NCBI RefSeq assembly: GCF_035083965.1
Contig: NC_089724.1
Location: forward strand, 2,666,001-2,730,000
Length of the DNA stretch: 64,000 nt
Origin: Branchiostoma lanceolatum
Taxonomy: Eukaryota; Chordata; Leptocardii; Amphioxiformes; Branchiostomatidae
Direction of reading: 5' to 3'
The notes under the pieces were generated by a model, which saw only the letters and a program-made list of their open reading frames with translations, was not told the origin of the DNA and did no database searches. Positions 1 through 9,325 of the stretch are shown in pieces (positions within the stretch are counted from its first letter, which is position 1; the number at the start of each line of letters is the position of its first letter). The translations under genes and the position numbers were made by a program.

Positions 1-467
1 TTTTTTTTTGGTTGTCGTTGGTTCAGGAATAATAGAAGAGGCCAATCTGAGAGCAAACAAAATAGATTTGTGTGGCCTAAGTTGCTACCAATTATGCATG
101 CTAGTAAAAGTAGTATCGCATTCACATTGATTACCTATAGTACATATGCATGGACATTTTTTGCTCATTGAATTACATCGCAAACCACTACATACAGTAG
201 ACGTCATTGCCATTACTGAATCTACATCTGTAGTAGACAAGACCCTAGAAATTGAAATTTATGTTAAGGCAACGCGTCCAGGTTAGATGTTACAAAATGT
301 TTGTACCCTCTAGTCGCACACTAGGGTTCATTTATTTGTTTTATGAGAAGAATCTCTCAGGTACCTGGCATACATGTAGAACCCAAAAATACAACAACAA
401 AAAACTGAGGATATGCCATGGCCACAGTCTTAAACTTGAGCCTAAGCATGCCATGTTTGTTTTACAG
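1..467. other. Upstream/intronic sequence of zinc-finger gene 1
   Basis: No convincing coding exon. The stretch ends in a pyrimidine-rich tract and TTTTACAG, read as the 3' splice site of the intron before the long zinc-finger exon. Any 5' untranslated exon would be here or outside the window. Confidence 0.5.
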
Positions 468-475
468 ATTATAAG

Positions 476-3400
476 ATGGCAGCTGGCCGTGACCCTGGTA
501 CAGAGATGTCGCAGCACAGATCTGTCGGTGAGTTCTCAACTGAAAAACAACAGCAGCTAGAGGCCCACATCTTCAATCATGCAAGCCCCTCTAGTTATGA
601 ACAATATGGCCACAGTCAGGACAAGATGGCTACCTGCAGAGACCCCAGTCAAGACAAAATGACCACCAAAAGTGAGCCCAGTAAAGACATTATGGCTGCC
701 AAAAGTGGGCCCAGTCAGGACAAGATGGCCATTAAAACTGAGCCCAGTCAGGGCAAGATGGCCATTAAAACTGAGCCCAGTCAGGACAAAATGGCCACCA
801 ACAGTGAGCCCAGTCAGGACAAGATGGCCGCCAACAGTGAGCCCAGTCAGGACAAGATGTCTGCCAACAGAGACTACAGAGAAAAGGACAAAAGCACAGA
901 GGACACTCATTATTTGAAACACACTGGAGAGAAACCCTGTTCCTTTGGTGAATGTGAGAGCAGATCTAATCAAGAGGGTGAGTTGGGCAGGCATCCTAAG
1001 ACTCCCAAAATCTACCTGTGTGGGGAATGCGAGTACAGGACGACTAGCAGCGGTGACTTGGTCAGGCACTTGAAGGCTCACAGCGGTGAGAAAATCTACG
1101 CCTGCGGACAATGCGGGTACCGGTCGAATCGCAAGTACAACTTACATCTCCACATGAAGAGACACGCAGGAGAGAAACCGCTGACATGCGGGATGTGCGG
1201 CCACAGGGCATCCAACAGGAGCCTCATGGCCAAGCACATGAAGATTCACACAGGAGAGAAACCCCACGTGTGCGGGGAGTGCGGGTACAGGGCTCACTAC
1301 AAGAGCATACTGCTGGTCCACTTGAAAACTCACACTGGGGAGAAGCCCTTCGTGTGTGTGGAATGTGACCACAGGACCGGCACCAAGGATGCGATGGAGA
1401 AGCACGTTTCTAGAGTCCACACCAGTTACAACATGCTGACATGGAAGGTGTGTGGTAATAAATATAGGGTAAGTGTGAAAACACTCAATCAGGGCAAGAT
1501 GGCTGCCAACAGTGGGCCCAGTCAGGACACAATGGCCACCAACAGTGAGCCCAGTCAGAACAAGGTGGCCACCAACAGTGAGCTCAGTCAGGACAAGATG
1601 GCCACCAACAGTGAGCCCAGTCAGGAGAAGATGCATATGGCCACTGACAGTGATGAGCCCAGTCAGGACAACATGGCCACTAACAGTGGGCCAAGTCAGA
1701 ACAAAATGGCCACCAACACTGGGGCCAGTCAGGACAAGATGGCCGCCAACGGCGATGAGCCCAGCCAAAACAAGATGGCCATTGAAAATGAGCCGAGTCA
1801 GGACAAGACAGCAGTGGCCAATACCAAGCCCAGAAGTGAGGGGGGCCAGAACAGTTGTCCTCTCTGTGAGTTCACCACAGCAGACAAACAGGTGCTTAAG
1901 TCCCACGTTTCCAAACATTTGAGCTACAAAAATACATCCCCAAGCCACACAAAAACTCCCACTGGCAAAGACCCCTTCATGTGCGGGAAATGTGGCTTCA
2001 GAACATCCGTAGCCACCGAACTGAGGAATCACATAAAAACCCACATTACAGTTCATACTACCAGTATGATTCGTGAACAACGGGGTGTACGAGGGAAGCA
2101 TGTAGTAGCCAACGAGCTACAAATCCAGTCTTTGGACGAACCGTTCACCTGTGCGCTGTGTGGGTTCAAGACAGCTTCGGGTTGCGAAATGAAGAAGCAC
2201 TTGACGGCTCACGCCAAACTGCTCGTGTGTGCCGAGTGCAGGTACAGAGCTAGTAGCCAGGCCAGGTTGGATGCACACATGAGAAAGCACACTGGGGAGA
2301 AACGCTACGTCTGCAGACAGTGCGGCTACAGGGCTGACCGAAAGAGTCGCATGATCCGACACCTCAATACTCGAACACACAGAGCCGAGAAGTATTTCGT
2401 CTGTAAAGACTGTGACTATACGGCGGTTAGCAAGTACACATTAGAGAAACATGTTTTCTTAGCTCACGCCTCTGGAAATATGCTGACACGGAATGTATGT
2501 GGTGATAAAGCGGCTGAAAATAGCTGTACAACTAGTCGGGACAAGATGGCCGCCACCAGTGAGCCCGATCAGAACAAGATGGCCACCAACAGTGAGCCCG
2601 GTCAGGACAACATGGCCACCAACAGTGAGCCCAATCAGAACAAGATGGCCGCCAACAGTGAGCCCAGTCAGGACAAGATGGCCGCCAACAGTGAGCCCAG
2701 TCAGGACAAGATGGCCACCAACAGTGAGCCCAGTCAGGACAAGATGGCCACCAACAGTGAGCCCAGTCAGAACAAGATGGCCACCAACAGTGGGCCCAGT
2801 CAGGATAAGATGGCCACCAACAGTGAGCCCAGTCAGAACAAGATGGCCACCAACAGTGGGCCCAGTCAGGATAAGATGGCTGGTAGCTGTGACTCCAGTG
2901 CAGAGCTGTCCCATTGCAGCACTAATTATCGATCCCGTAAGTTTACTTCATCAGCCCAACAGCAGGTGTTCACACATGCAACTCACAAGGTTAAACCAAA
3001 TAAATGCAAAGAGAGCAGCTACAGAACTCCTTCCAAGTGCACACTTGAGAAGAATCTGGAAACTCAGCCCGATGAATTGTCCCGGATCGGTCCCGAAAAA
3101 CCCTTTCTGTGTGGAAAATGCAGTTACAGGACATCACTGAAGAGCTCGCTGAGGAAACACGTCATGATTCACACAAAGCCGTTCATATGCGGAGAGTGCG
3201 GCTACCGAGAAATATCCAAGAGCAAGCTGGAGGCACACATGAGGATTCACACTGGAGAGAAACCCTATGCCTGCGGGGAGTGTGGCTACAGGACGGCTTT
3301 CAGGGGCAACCTCGACAAACACATCAAAACTCACAGTGGTGAGAAACCCTACTTATGTGACGAGTGTGGCTACAAGGCTACCGTCAAGAGAACGCTGATC

Positions 3401-3772
3401 AGACATATGAGGACTCACACAGGAGAGAAACCGCTTGACTGCGAGGAATGCGGGTACAGCGCGGTTGACAAGGGCGACTTTGATCGACACTCTAGAACCC
3501 ACACAGGAGAGAAACCATTCAAGTGTGAACAATGCGACTACCGTGCAGCCCAGAAGAGTGCGTTGACTAACCACCTGAGGACCCACACAGGGGAGAGACC
3601 CTACGCTTGCGGGGAGTGTGACTACAGGGCGGCTCAGAAGAGTGCTCTGAGGAATCACATGGACATTCACAAGGGAGAGATACTTTTCATGTGCACAGAG
3701 TGCGGCTTTCGGGCAGCCTGCAAGAACACTATGGCCGCCCATATGAAAAACCACACAGGAGAGAAACCCTGA
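476..3772 (+). CDS. C2H2 zinc-finger protein with three finger clusters and 11-residue repeat blocks
   Basis: A single uninterrupted 1,098-residue reading frame. The exon begins at about 468 after TTTTACAG, and ATG at 476 is the first start codon after it. I count about 19 C2H2 fingers: five at residues about 179-318, six at about 459-664 and eight at about 876-1094, many joined by TGEKP-type linkers. Two more finger-like stretches are degenerate (just before cluster 1 and just before cluster 3). The usual core is CGECGYR. Before each cluster lies a block of an 11-residue repeat of the SQDKMATNSEP type. Clusters 1 and 2 both end in a similar NMLT-x2-VCG segment, so the protein looks like an internally triplicated module. 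It ends abruptly in HTGEKP, a finger linker. Known of the family: DNA or RNA binding in the nucleus; the target cannot be read from sequence. An AGG/GTAAGT donor-like site at 1468-1474 inside the exon could allow an alternative splice. Confidence 0.9.
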   Translation: MAAGRDPGTEMSQHRSVGEFSTEKQQQLEAHIFNHASPSSYEQYGHSQDKMATCRDPSQDKMTTKSEPSKDIMAAKSGPSQDKMAIKTEPSQGKMAIKTEPSQDKMATNSEPSQDKMAANSEPSQDKMSANRDYREKDKSTEDTHYLKHTGEKPCSFGECESRSNQEGELGRHPKTPKIYLCGECEYRTTSSGDLVRHLKAHSGEKIYACGQCGYRSNRKYNLHLHMKRHAGEKPLTCGMCGHRASNRSLMAKHMKIHTGEKPHVCGECGYRAHYKSILLVHLKTHTGEKPFVCVECDHRTGTKDAMEKHVSRVHTSYNMLTWKVCGNKYRVSVKTLNQGKMAANSGPSQDTMATNSEPSQNKVATNSELSQDKMATNSEPSQEKMHMATDSDEPSQDNMATNSGPSQNKMATNTGASQDKMAANGDEPSQNKMAIENEPSQDKTAVANTKPRSEGGQNSCPLCEFTTADKQVLKSHVSKHLSYKNTSPSHTKTPTGKDPFMCGKCGFRTSVATELRNHIKTHITVHTTSMIREQRGVRGKHVVANELQIQSLDEPFTCALCGFKTASGCEMKKHLTAHAKLLVCAECRYRASSQARLDAHMRKHTGEKRYVCRQCGYRADRKSRMIRHLNTRTHRAEKYFVCKDCDYTAVSKYTLEKHVFLAHASGNMLTRNVCGDKAAENSCTTSRDKMAATSEPDQNKMATNSEPGQDNMATNSEPNQNKMAANSEPSQDKMAANSEPSQDKMATNSEPSQDKMATNSEPSQNKMATNSGPSQDKMATNSEPSQNKMATNSGPSQDKMAGSCDSSAELSHCSTNYRSRKFTSSAQQQVFTHATHKVKPNKCKESSYRTPSKCTLEKNLETQPDELSRIGPEKPFLCGKCSYRTSLKSSLRKHVMIHTKPFICGECGYREISKSKLEAHMRIHTGEKPYACGECGYRTAFRGNLDKHIKTHSGEKPYLCDECGYKATVKRTLIRHMRTHTGEKPLDCEECGYSAVDKGDFDRHSRTHTGEKPFKCEQCDYRAAQKSALTNHLRTHTGERPYACGECDYRAAQKSALRNHMDIHKGEILFMCTECGFRAACKNTMAAHMKNHTGEKP
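611..880 (+). repeat. Coding minisatellite block 1 (33-bp unit, about 8 copies)
   Basis: Tandem 33-bp units encoding variants of SQDKMATNSEP, in frame, before finger cluster 1. Units differ at several codons (AIKTEP, TTKSEP, AAKSGP), so this block is more diverged than block 3. Confidence 0.9.
1487..1832 (+). repeat. Coding minisatellite block 2 (33-bp unit, about 10 copies)
   Basis: Same unit as block 1, between finger clusters 1 and 2. Two or three units carry 3-bp or 9-bp insertions that keep the frame (for example EKMHMATDSDEP). Confidence 0.9.
2534..2890 (+). repeat. Coding minisatellite block 3 (33-bp unit, about 11 copies)
   Basis: The most homogeneous block, between clusters 2 and 3. 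Because 33 is divisible by three and the unit lacks stops in several frames, it produces spurious open frames on both strands. Confidence 0.9.
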
Positions 3773-3801
3773 GCTGCCAGGGAATGGGAGTACTATAAAT
3801 G

Positions 3802-3807
3802 AATAAA
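3802..3807 (+). promoter_or_regulatory. Polyadenylation signal of zinc-finger gene 1
   Basis: AATAAA 30 bases after the stop codon. The sequence that follows (GCGGTGGTTTTATGTTC and a matching inverted stretch near 3880) looks like an inserted repeat. Confidence 0.5.
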
Positions 3808-3809
3808 TG

Positions 3810-4340
3810 TTCGCGGTGGTTTTATGTTCACGGTTTTCGTGACAACTATTTCACCGCAAAATTAGATCCACCACGAACACTCCATTTTCCCCTTAGCGCG
3901 AAAAAAAACAACACACAAACTTAAATGCATTTACAGTATATTGCACCTCAGTGGAGTTTTATCAAGTACTTTGCATGTCTTAAATTTGTAATTGACTACT
4001 ACATGATATCTCCTTATAAAATTTACAAAGGCTATGTCCATGAAGAACCTACAAATATGATGTACTGGCTCATGGAAGAAAAACATTAACAAGAAGCCAT
4101 ATGTGCGAAGAGAATGTTGTTTGTTACACAGCATCTTGTAAAGTTGCAACTGTCTACCATGTATAACTTTATACACACCATGTACAGAGACGTCGATGAA
4201 GGTTAGACATCCAGGTAATCCAAAAAATAGCAGTTACTCAAACAACTTGATATGATTTTGGAAACGGTAATTGTCTCCACTTTATTTTAATATCGATTCA
4301 TAGTTCGCGGTTAAAAACCTTCTGTTCAAAACAAATCTTG
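3810..4340. other. Intergenic, repeat-derived
   Basis: No gene seen. Holds GACATCCAGG-type fragments near 4208 that recur at about 8270, 19335 and 33900, next to the hammerhead-like repeats. Confidence 0.4.
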
Positions 4341-4344
4341 CTCT

Positions 4345-4406
4345 GTGTCACTGAAGAAAAGTGGATGCTACTTGAAACGTCTGTTTTCAAAATTATATCC
4401 AGTTGC
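4345..4406 (+). ncRNA. Hammerhead-like hairpin, copy 1
   Basis: CTGAAGA at 4351, a short stem (AAGT/ACTT), then GAAACGTC at 4374-4381, followed by TATCCAGTTG, which could form helix I. The stem is short here. Probably a Penelope-like retroelement remnant. Confidence 0.4.
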
Positions 4407-4639
4407 TCGATTAACTGATTTTTATCATGTATAGAGACTTTGACTCTCCCCGGATGTTGAGTGCCAGACGTGCTCCCACATAGATGTGTTGAAAAGAAAC
4501 ATCTTGTTGATATGCGTAGAGACTTAAACAGCGTATTGTAATTTTGTAACGCGAGTACAACGCGATAACTGTTATCAAGTGTAGAGGCTGTGTTTGTGAA
4601 ACGATCCACAAATACGATGTACTTGCTGATTAACTTAAG

Positions 4640-4840
4640 CCTCCCTCTCACTGGACCCGCGGCGCGCTGGCGGCGTTGATGCCGATCGAATTGACAAAGC
4701 ACTCAACGTGTTGTGTGTTCTGTTGTCATTTTGGTCATACTTGTACGTTTTGAATGATATTCCAATTATAAAGTCAAGGGTAACACAAATCCAGTTTAGG
4801 GCGCAGCAACGCCGCCAGCGTGCCGCGGGTCATGTGAGAG
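4640..4840. mobile_element. MITE family with GGACCCGCGGC inverted ends, copy 1
   Basis: Inverted repeats of about 25 bp (one mismatch) face each other at about 4652-4678 and 4807-4832. Internal sequence matches the copy at 11691-11918. No coding capacity. Confidence 0.6.
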
Positions 4841-5171
4841 GGTCCGGCTTTACTATCCGGTTTGTCGTCTGTTTTTCTCCGACTCCGAGTGTCAGACATG
4901 CTTGCACATAGATGTGGTGGAAAATATATTGTGGATATGTGTAGACTGTAGAGAGTGGTTACACATCTTTTAATTTTGTAACGGTAGGGCATGACTACTA
5001 TCATGTATATAGGCTATGCTCACGAAATAGCCAACAAGTATGATGGGCTGTTTTGGGGCTCTACTAGGCCCCCATCATTTTAACTCGTAGTTAAAATCAA
5101 CACGGTTCCCGGTGACACCCTCTACGAACACCGGCGTAAAATGGCACACACCGTGTCACATAAATCATCCA

Positions 5172-5262
5172 GTCATGCGCGCGCAAACACACACACTGGC
5201 GCGCACACTGTCACACATAAAAACACACACACGAACGCTGACAAAAACACACCCTTCTCGGC
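5172..5262. repeat. Imperfect CA-rich tract
   Basis: Degenerate (CA)n/(ACACGC) simple sequence. Short frames across it are artefacts. Confidence 0.6.
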
Positions 5263-5392
5263 GGAGGTAAAGAACGATCCTGGATATTGGTTAAAGCGTC
5301 GCATCAAGAGAAACCTTAAAGGTGCAGTCCATTTGGCGTTTTCATGTGGGCCAAACTGAATTCTACTTAAGCATGGATTATCATTTGTGTAC

Positions 5393-5756
5393 TTAAAAGG
5401 AAACCCAAGCAATATAAGGGCCCGAAAATTGTGAATTTTGAAAGTCTGTTTATTTAGTCATTTCTATACATGATTATTTCAAACAACACTATCACAATGT
5501 ATAGCTAGCAACGTCCATGATGCAAAAATACGCTGTCCTTGTGATGTGAGAACTCACTAATAATCGTCGCTGTTTTTTTTTTGTAGGCTCGCAAAACTAA
5601 GGGGATCATCGTACGGCACTTTTGTGCATGGTTTTAAAATGCTCAAAGTATGAAGTTACTACACAAATGTGCTAGACAGTGTTAGTAAATGTTAAAAATT
5701 TCAGCATTTTTTCATTTCCATTTTTGGGGCACTAATATTTCTTTGGTTGCCTTTAA
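5393..5756. mobile_element. MITE with AAGCAATATTAGGGCCC ends, possible TTAA target
   Basis: The ends are imperfect inverted repeats of about 37 bp (left TTAAAAGGAAACCC..., right ...GGTTGCCTTTAAA). A TTAA sits at both outer ends, as for piggyBac-type targets. A second copy is at about 15815-16110, in the last intron of the fibrinogen-domain gene. Confidence 0.6.
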
Positions 5757-5954
5757 ACATATGAGATGTTGTAGAGTATCATGGTACCATTGAGTAGAAT
5801 ATACTGTAATGTTGTGCAACATCCAAATCACATTACAGAAATCAGTAATATTGCCACGAATGCCACCCTATGTTATCCCGGCACCATAGCCGATGCTGTA
5901 GGGCTGTTGTGAAGCAGGATTTTTACCATGGTCAATACTCAATACTGGCCGACG

Positions 5955-6385
5955 GAGGCTACATATGATATGATCAAAGGTTTTGTCCATTCTGCCCAAA
6001 TGAGATTGAAGATGAAAATCACTTTATCATGAATTGTTCAAGATATGAGGATAAACGCTCAAAGCTATTCACCTTTATCTCCACTTGTTCAAATGAATTC
6101 AATGCGCTCCGTTCTGTCGATAGATTCAATTACATACTAGGAGATGATAATCCCTACTGTGTACAGATAGGTATATACATCAAAGAATGTTTGGACATTA
6201 GAACAAGCAATGTATAAGTATATGACATATGATATTTCGATATGTTGCTCTATCCCATATGACTGTGTGTAATCAAACTCATTTGTATCCACTTATTCGT
6301 TTGTATGTATGTACAGATGTAGTAGACCTTACGAAAGTCGCTGTACTTTTGTTGTGTCAATAAAGATCTTCTATAATGTCATCTC
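5955..6385 (+). mobile_element. 3' remnant of a non-LTR retrotransposon
   Basis: A reading frame from about 5966 to the TAA at 6215-6217 encodes a CPFC...ENHF...NC motif, the cysteine/histidine knuckle found after the reverse transcriptase of many LINEs. It is followed by a 3' UTR-like stretch with AATAAAGATC near 6359. Only the extreme 3' end is present. Confidence 0.55.
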
Positions 6386-6389
6386 GGTA

Positions 6390-7280
6390 ACGCTACATGC
6401 TGTGAACAACATGCAAAGGTTCAGTGGCTTATCAACTCCGCCAGAAAGGTCACAATTTACTACGAGTAAATTCATACGGCTTTGATGTGCAGCTAAGCGA
6501 AAACAAGATCATTTTAAGAACATGATTTGATACTCGGTTAACTCAGACAATTTGTTGAAATTATCATGCATGAATTCTTGCGCATGTTTAGACTTACCGA
6601 CTTTGCTTTGAGAATGCCGAAATCTACTTTAATTATTTTCTGAATCGTGATGTTTTTGTGTTTCTGATCAGAAAGCGCCTACCATCTGAATTTGGATGCT
6701 CCCTGAAATATTACACTTAAGAGCAGAGCAGAGACTCATATATTCTTAAGGGTACCATGGCAGCGTTATGTAGCTTAAACTAGCGATAGTCTTTTTTTTT
6801 TTAAGAGGTCCGTGTCCGTCTACGGCACTTTATTTTTCTGGATTAACACCAGTAACAAAGCTTAGTGTTCACAACAGTTTTGGTAACACCTTAGCACTAA
6901 GTCGTCTATAGTGTACATTTTAAGAGTTTGAAATTCAGGGATATTGCAGTACATTTTTTTTTTGTGTATATAACGTTTCATCAACATTACAATATTACAC
7001 AATATGGATAACATCGTGGTGAACAATTTTGAGGATTTATTTTATACAAATCAGTGTAAGGTAATACACAGTATAGGCTCTGACGCTAAGTCCCCTGCAG
7101 GGCTTCTCCTAGAGTTTGCAATGCAGGGATCTTACAATATACGATAGTGTTTTTAATATCGGTTAGCGATAGTCTTATTGAAAATTAACCACTGGTTCGA
7201 GCTGAGAAAGCGGGCGGAATAAGAGACGCGTCCTTCGTCCTTCGTGCGAGAATTTCATATCAAAGCCGGTACCGCGTTTA
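6390..7280. other. AT-rich intergenic DNA
   Basis: No gene, array or clear inverted-repeat element seen. Confidence 0.4.
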
Positions 7281-7292
7281 CATATGTATGAC

Positions 7293-7518
7293 TAGCCTGG
7301 GTACCAGACCACCGCGCTACAGTCGCTAATCCTTCGGCCGGGGAAGCAACTTGCCCCGCCACCACAGATTGCACACGGACCCCTGATTATCGCGCGATAA
7401 GTATCAGAGATCGGCTGCCAAGTGAGACTGGGTGCAAACTCTATATCGTGTATATGATGTCCTCACCCAGCCAAAAAGGGGTTATCGTCTTGCGCGAAAG
7501 GTCTGGTATCCAGGCTAA
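7293..7518. mobile_element. hAT-type MITE with 8-bp target duplication TGTATGAC
   Basis: Element of 226 bp with inverted ends TAGCCTGGGTACCAGACC / TAGCCTGGATACCAGACC. The 8-bp TGTATGAC occurs immediately outside both ends (7285-7292 and 7519-7526). Eight-base target duplications are typical of hAT transposons. No open frame. Confidence 0.8.
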
Positions 7519-7535
7519 TGTATGACGTATTTGTT

Positions 7536-7645
7536 GCGCACATTCCCAATTGTCGCTCCCCCAGCGAGAGGGTTCGACTACAGTTTATTTGCCAACCAGG
7601 TCCGGAGTTGGGCTAAGAATGCGACAGTCGGCAGAAGTACGGACA
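7536..7645 (+). pseudogene. Decayed duplicate of fibrinogen-domain gene exon 1
   Basis: Closely parallels 7781-7880 (TGTCGCTCCC, GAGGGTTCG, TCCGGAGT, AGAAGTACGGAC in the same order) but the start codon and frame are lost. It lies about 240 bp upstream of the intact exon, so a local tandem duplication followed by decay is the simplest reading. Confidence 0.65.
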
Positions 7646-7780
7646 GATCCATCGGTTTATACACGGCGGGGTCCATCGAAATCTAGCTACTGTTTCCTGC
7701 TAAAAATCCAAGAATAATAGTGGACGCTTCGTGACGTCTACGTATCCGACATACGCCTTTGTTGTAGCGCAGATTCTAAC

Positions 7781-9284
7781 ATGTCGCTCCCACAGCGCGA
7801 GGGTTCGGCTACAGTTATCTACCAAGCAGATCCGGAGTCTGGCAAAGAATTCGACAATCCGAAGTACGGACGGGCCCCTGATTTGAGCCGCGTTGCTATG
7901 GCGACGTATGCTACTACGGGACCGTCCAGCAGAGCCGGTCAGGATGGGGATCAAAACTACACGGATCTTCGCAGCGATGGGGGAACGGTCTGTGGTACAG
8001 AGGAGTCCAGACAGGGAGCTCGCAACCAGGACTACGAGCCAAGAGCGGAGTTGGGGGGTGGCGATACGGAATTCGCAACGAGTCCAACACTGGATTGGGG
8101 CGATATAGGTATGAGTTTCTATTCTTGTATGAGGTTCTATTCTGATTTATATTTTAAACTCGTTTAATACATCATGTTAGAAATAGAAGATGATAGTGTC
8201 AGAAAGTTTTGAAAAACTTTATCCAGTTGCTTGAGTAATTATCTTTGGCGTATCTTACTACCTGGATGTCTAACTTTCATCAACGTACGTAAGACATGTT
8301 AAAAAAAAGTGGAATTCATTTTCAAAAATATATTGCAAGTAAGACAGGTCTCTGGCTGGTATATTATTACAACGATTTTTTTTTATTTATAAACAGTGTG
8401 CGCTGATTCGCAGTTTGGTTATGTTAACAACAAATGATTTATTTTGGATTGATGAAAGGTACTTTTCAAATCACAGGAGACGACAGAAATCAGCGGCACA
8501 ACAATGCCGATGCTTCGCTTGCCACGAATGACACCCAAAGCGATAAAAATGGTGTACAAGACGAGAAAGACGACCCATACGACCACACGTACGAACGGTG
8601 CTCAGAGGGCGACCCCGAAAATCACACAAACAACCGGCTGTCACAAGCGGCGGAAGACGGGCCCGAAAACCACACATACTACAACCGATGGTCAGAGGGC
8701 AACCCCGAAAACCACACATACAAAAACCACGCGTACAAATGCTCGGAGGGCGACCGCGAAAGCCGCACATACAACCAAGGACAAGCGACGGAAGACGGCC
8801 TCGAAAACCACACGAATAACCGGTGCTCAGAGGGCGACTCCGAAAACCACACGTCAGAGGGCGATCCCGAAAGTCACACGAACAGCCGATGGTCAGAGGG
8901 CGACCCGTACGTGCCTATGAGATCTTTAGACGCGACTGAAGAGTCCACGCCCCACAGTGACCAACAGGAGCAAGTGGAACGTCGGATCCCAAACAGGAGT
9001 TCTGACCAGTCTACTCAACATCAGCCATCTGGTAAGTGTTTAATGATAATAAGTAATGATAGATTTATTGCAGCCCATTGCAATCATATTGCAGCCCACC
9101 CCTAGTGGCGTCCAATGGTCGATTGGCTAGGCTAGCGTACACATGATCGGGTTATGTGTGTGTGTGTGTCGTGTGTGTCGTGTGGTTGTGTATGTGTGTC
9201 AGTGTATGAGTGTGTGTGTGTGTATGTATGTATATGTGTGTGTCTTTGTGTGTCTGTCTGTGTGTGTGTGTGTCTGTCTGTGTG

Positions 9285-9325
<41 letters not shown>

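Noticed and set aside
557-2914. Long antisense and alternate-frame open frames over the zinc-finger exon (for example HLVLTGLTVGG repeats)
   Set aside because: They are shadows of the 33-bp repeat, whose length is a multiple of three and lacks stops in several frames. No independent coding signal.
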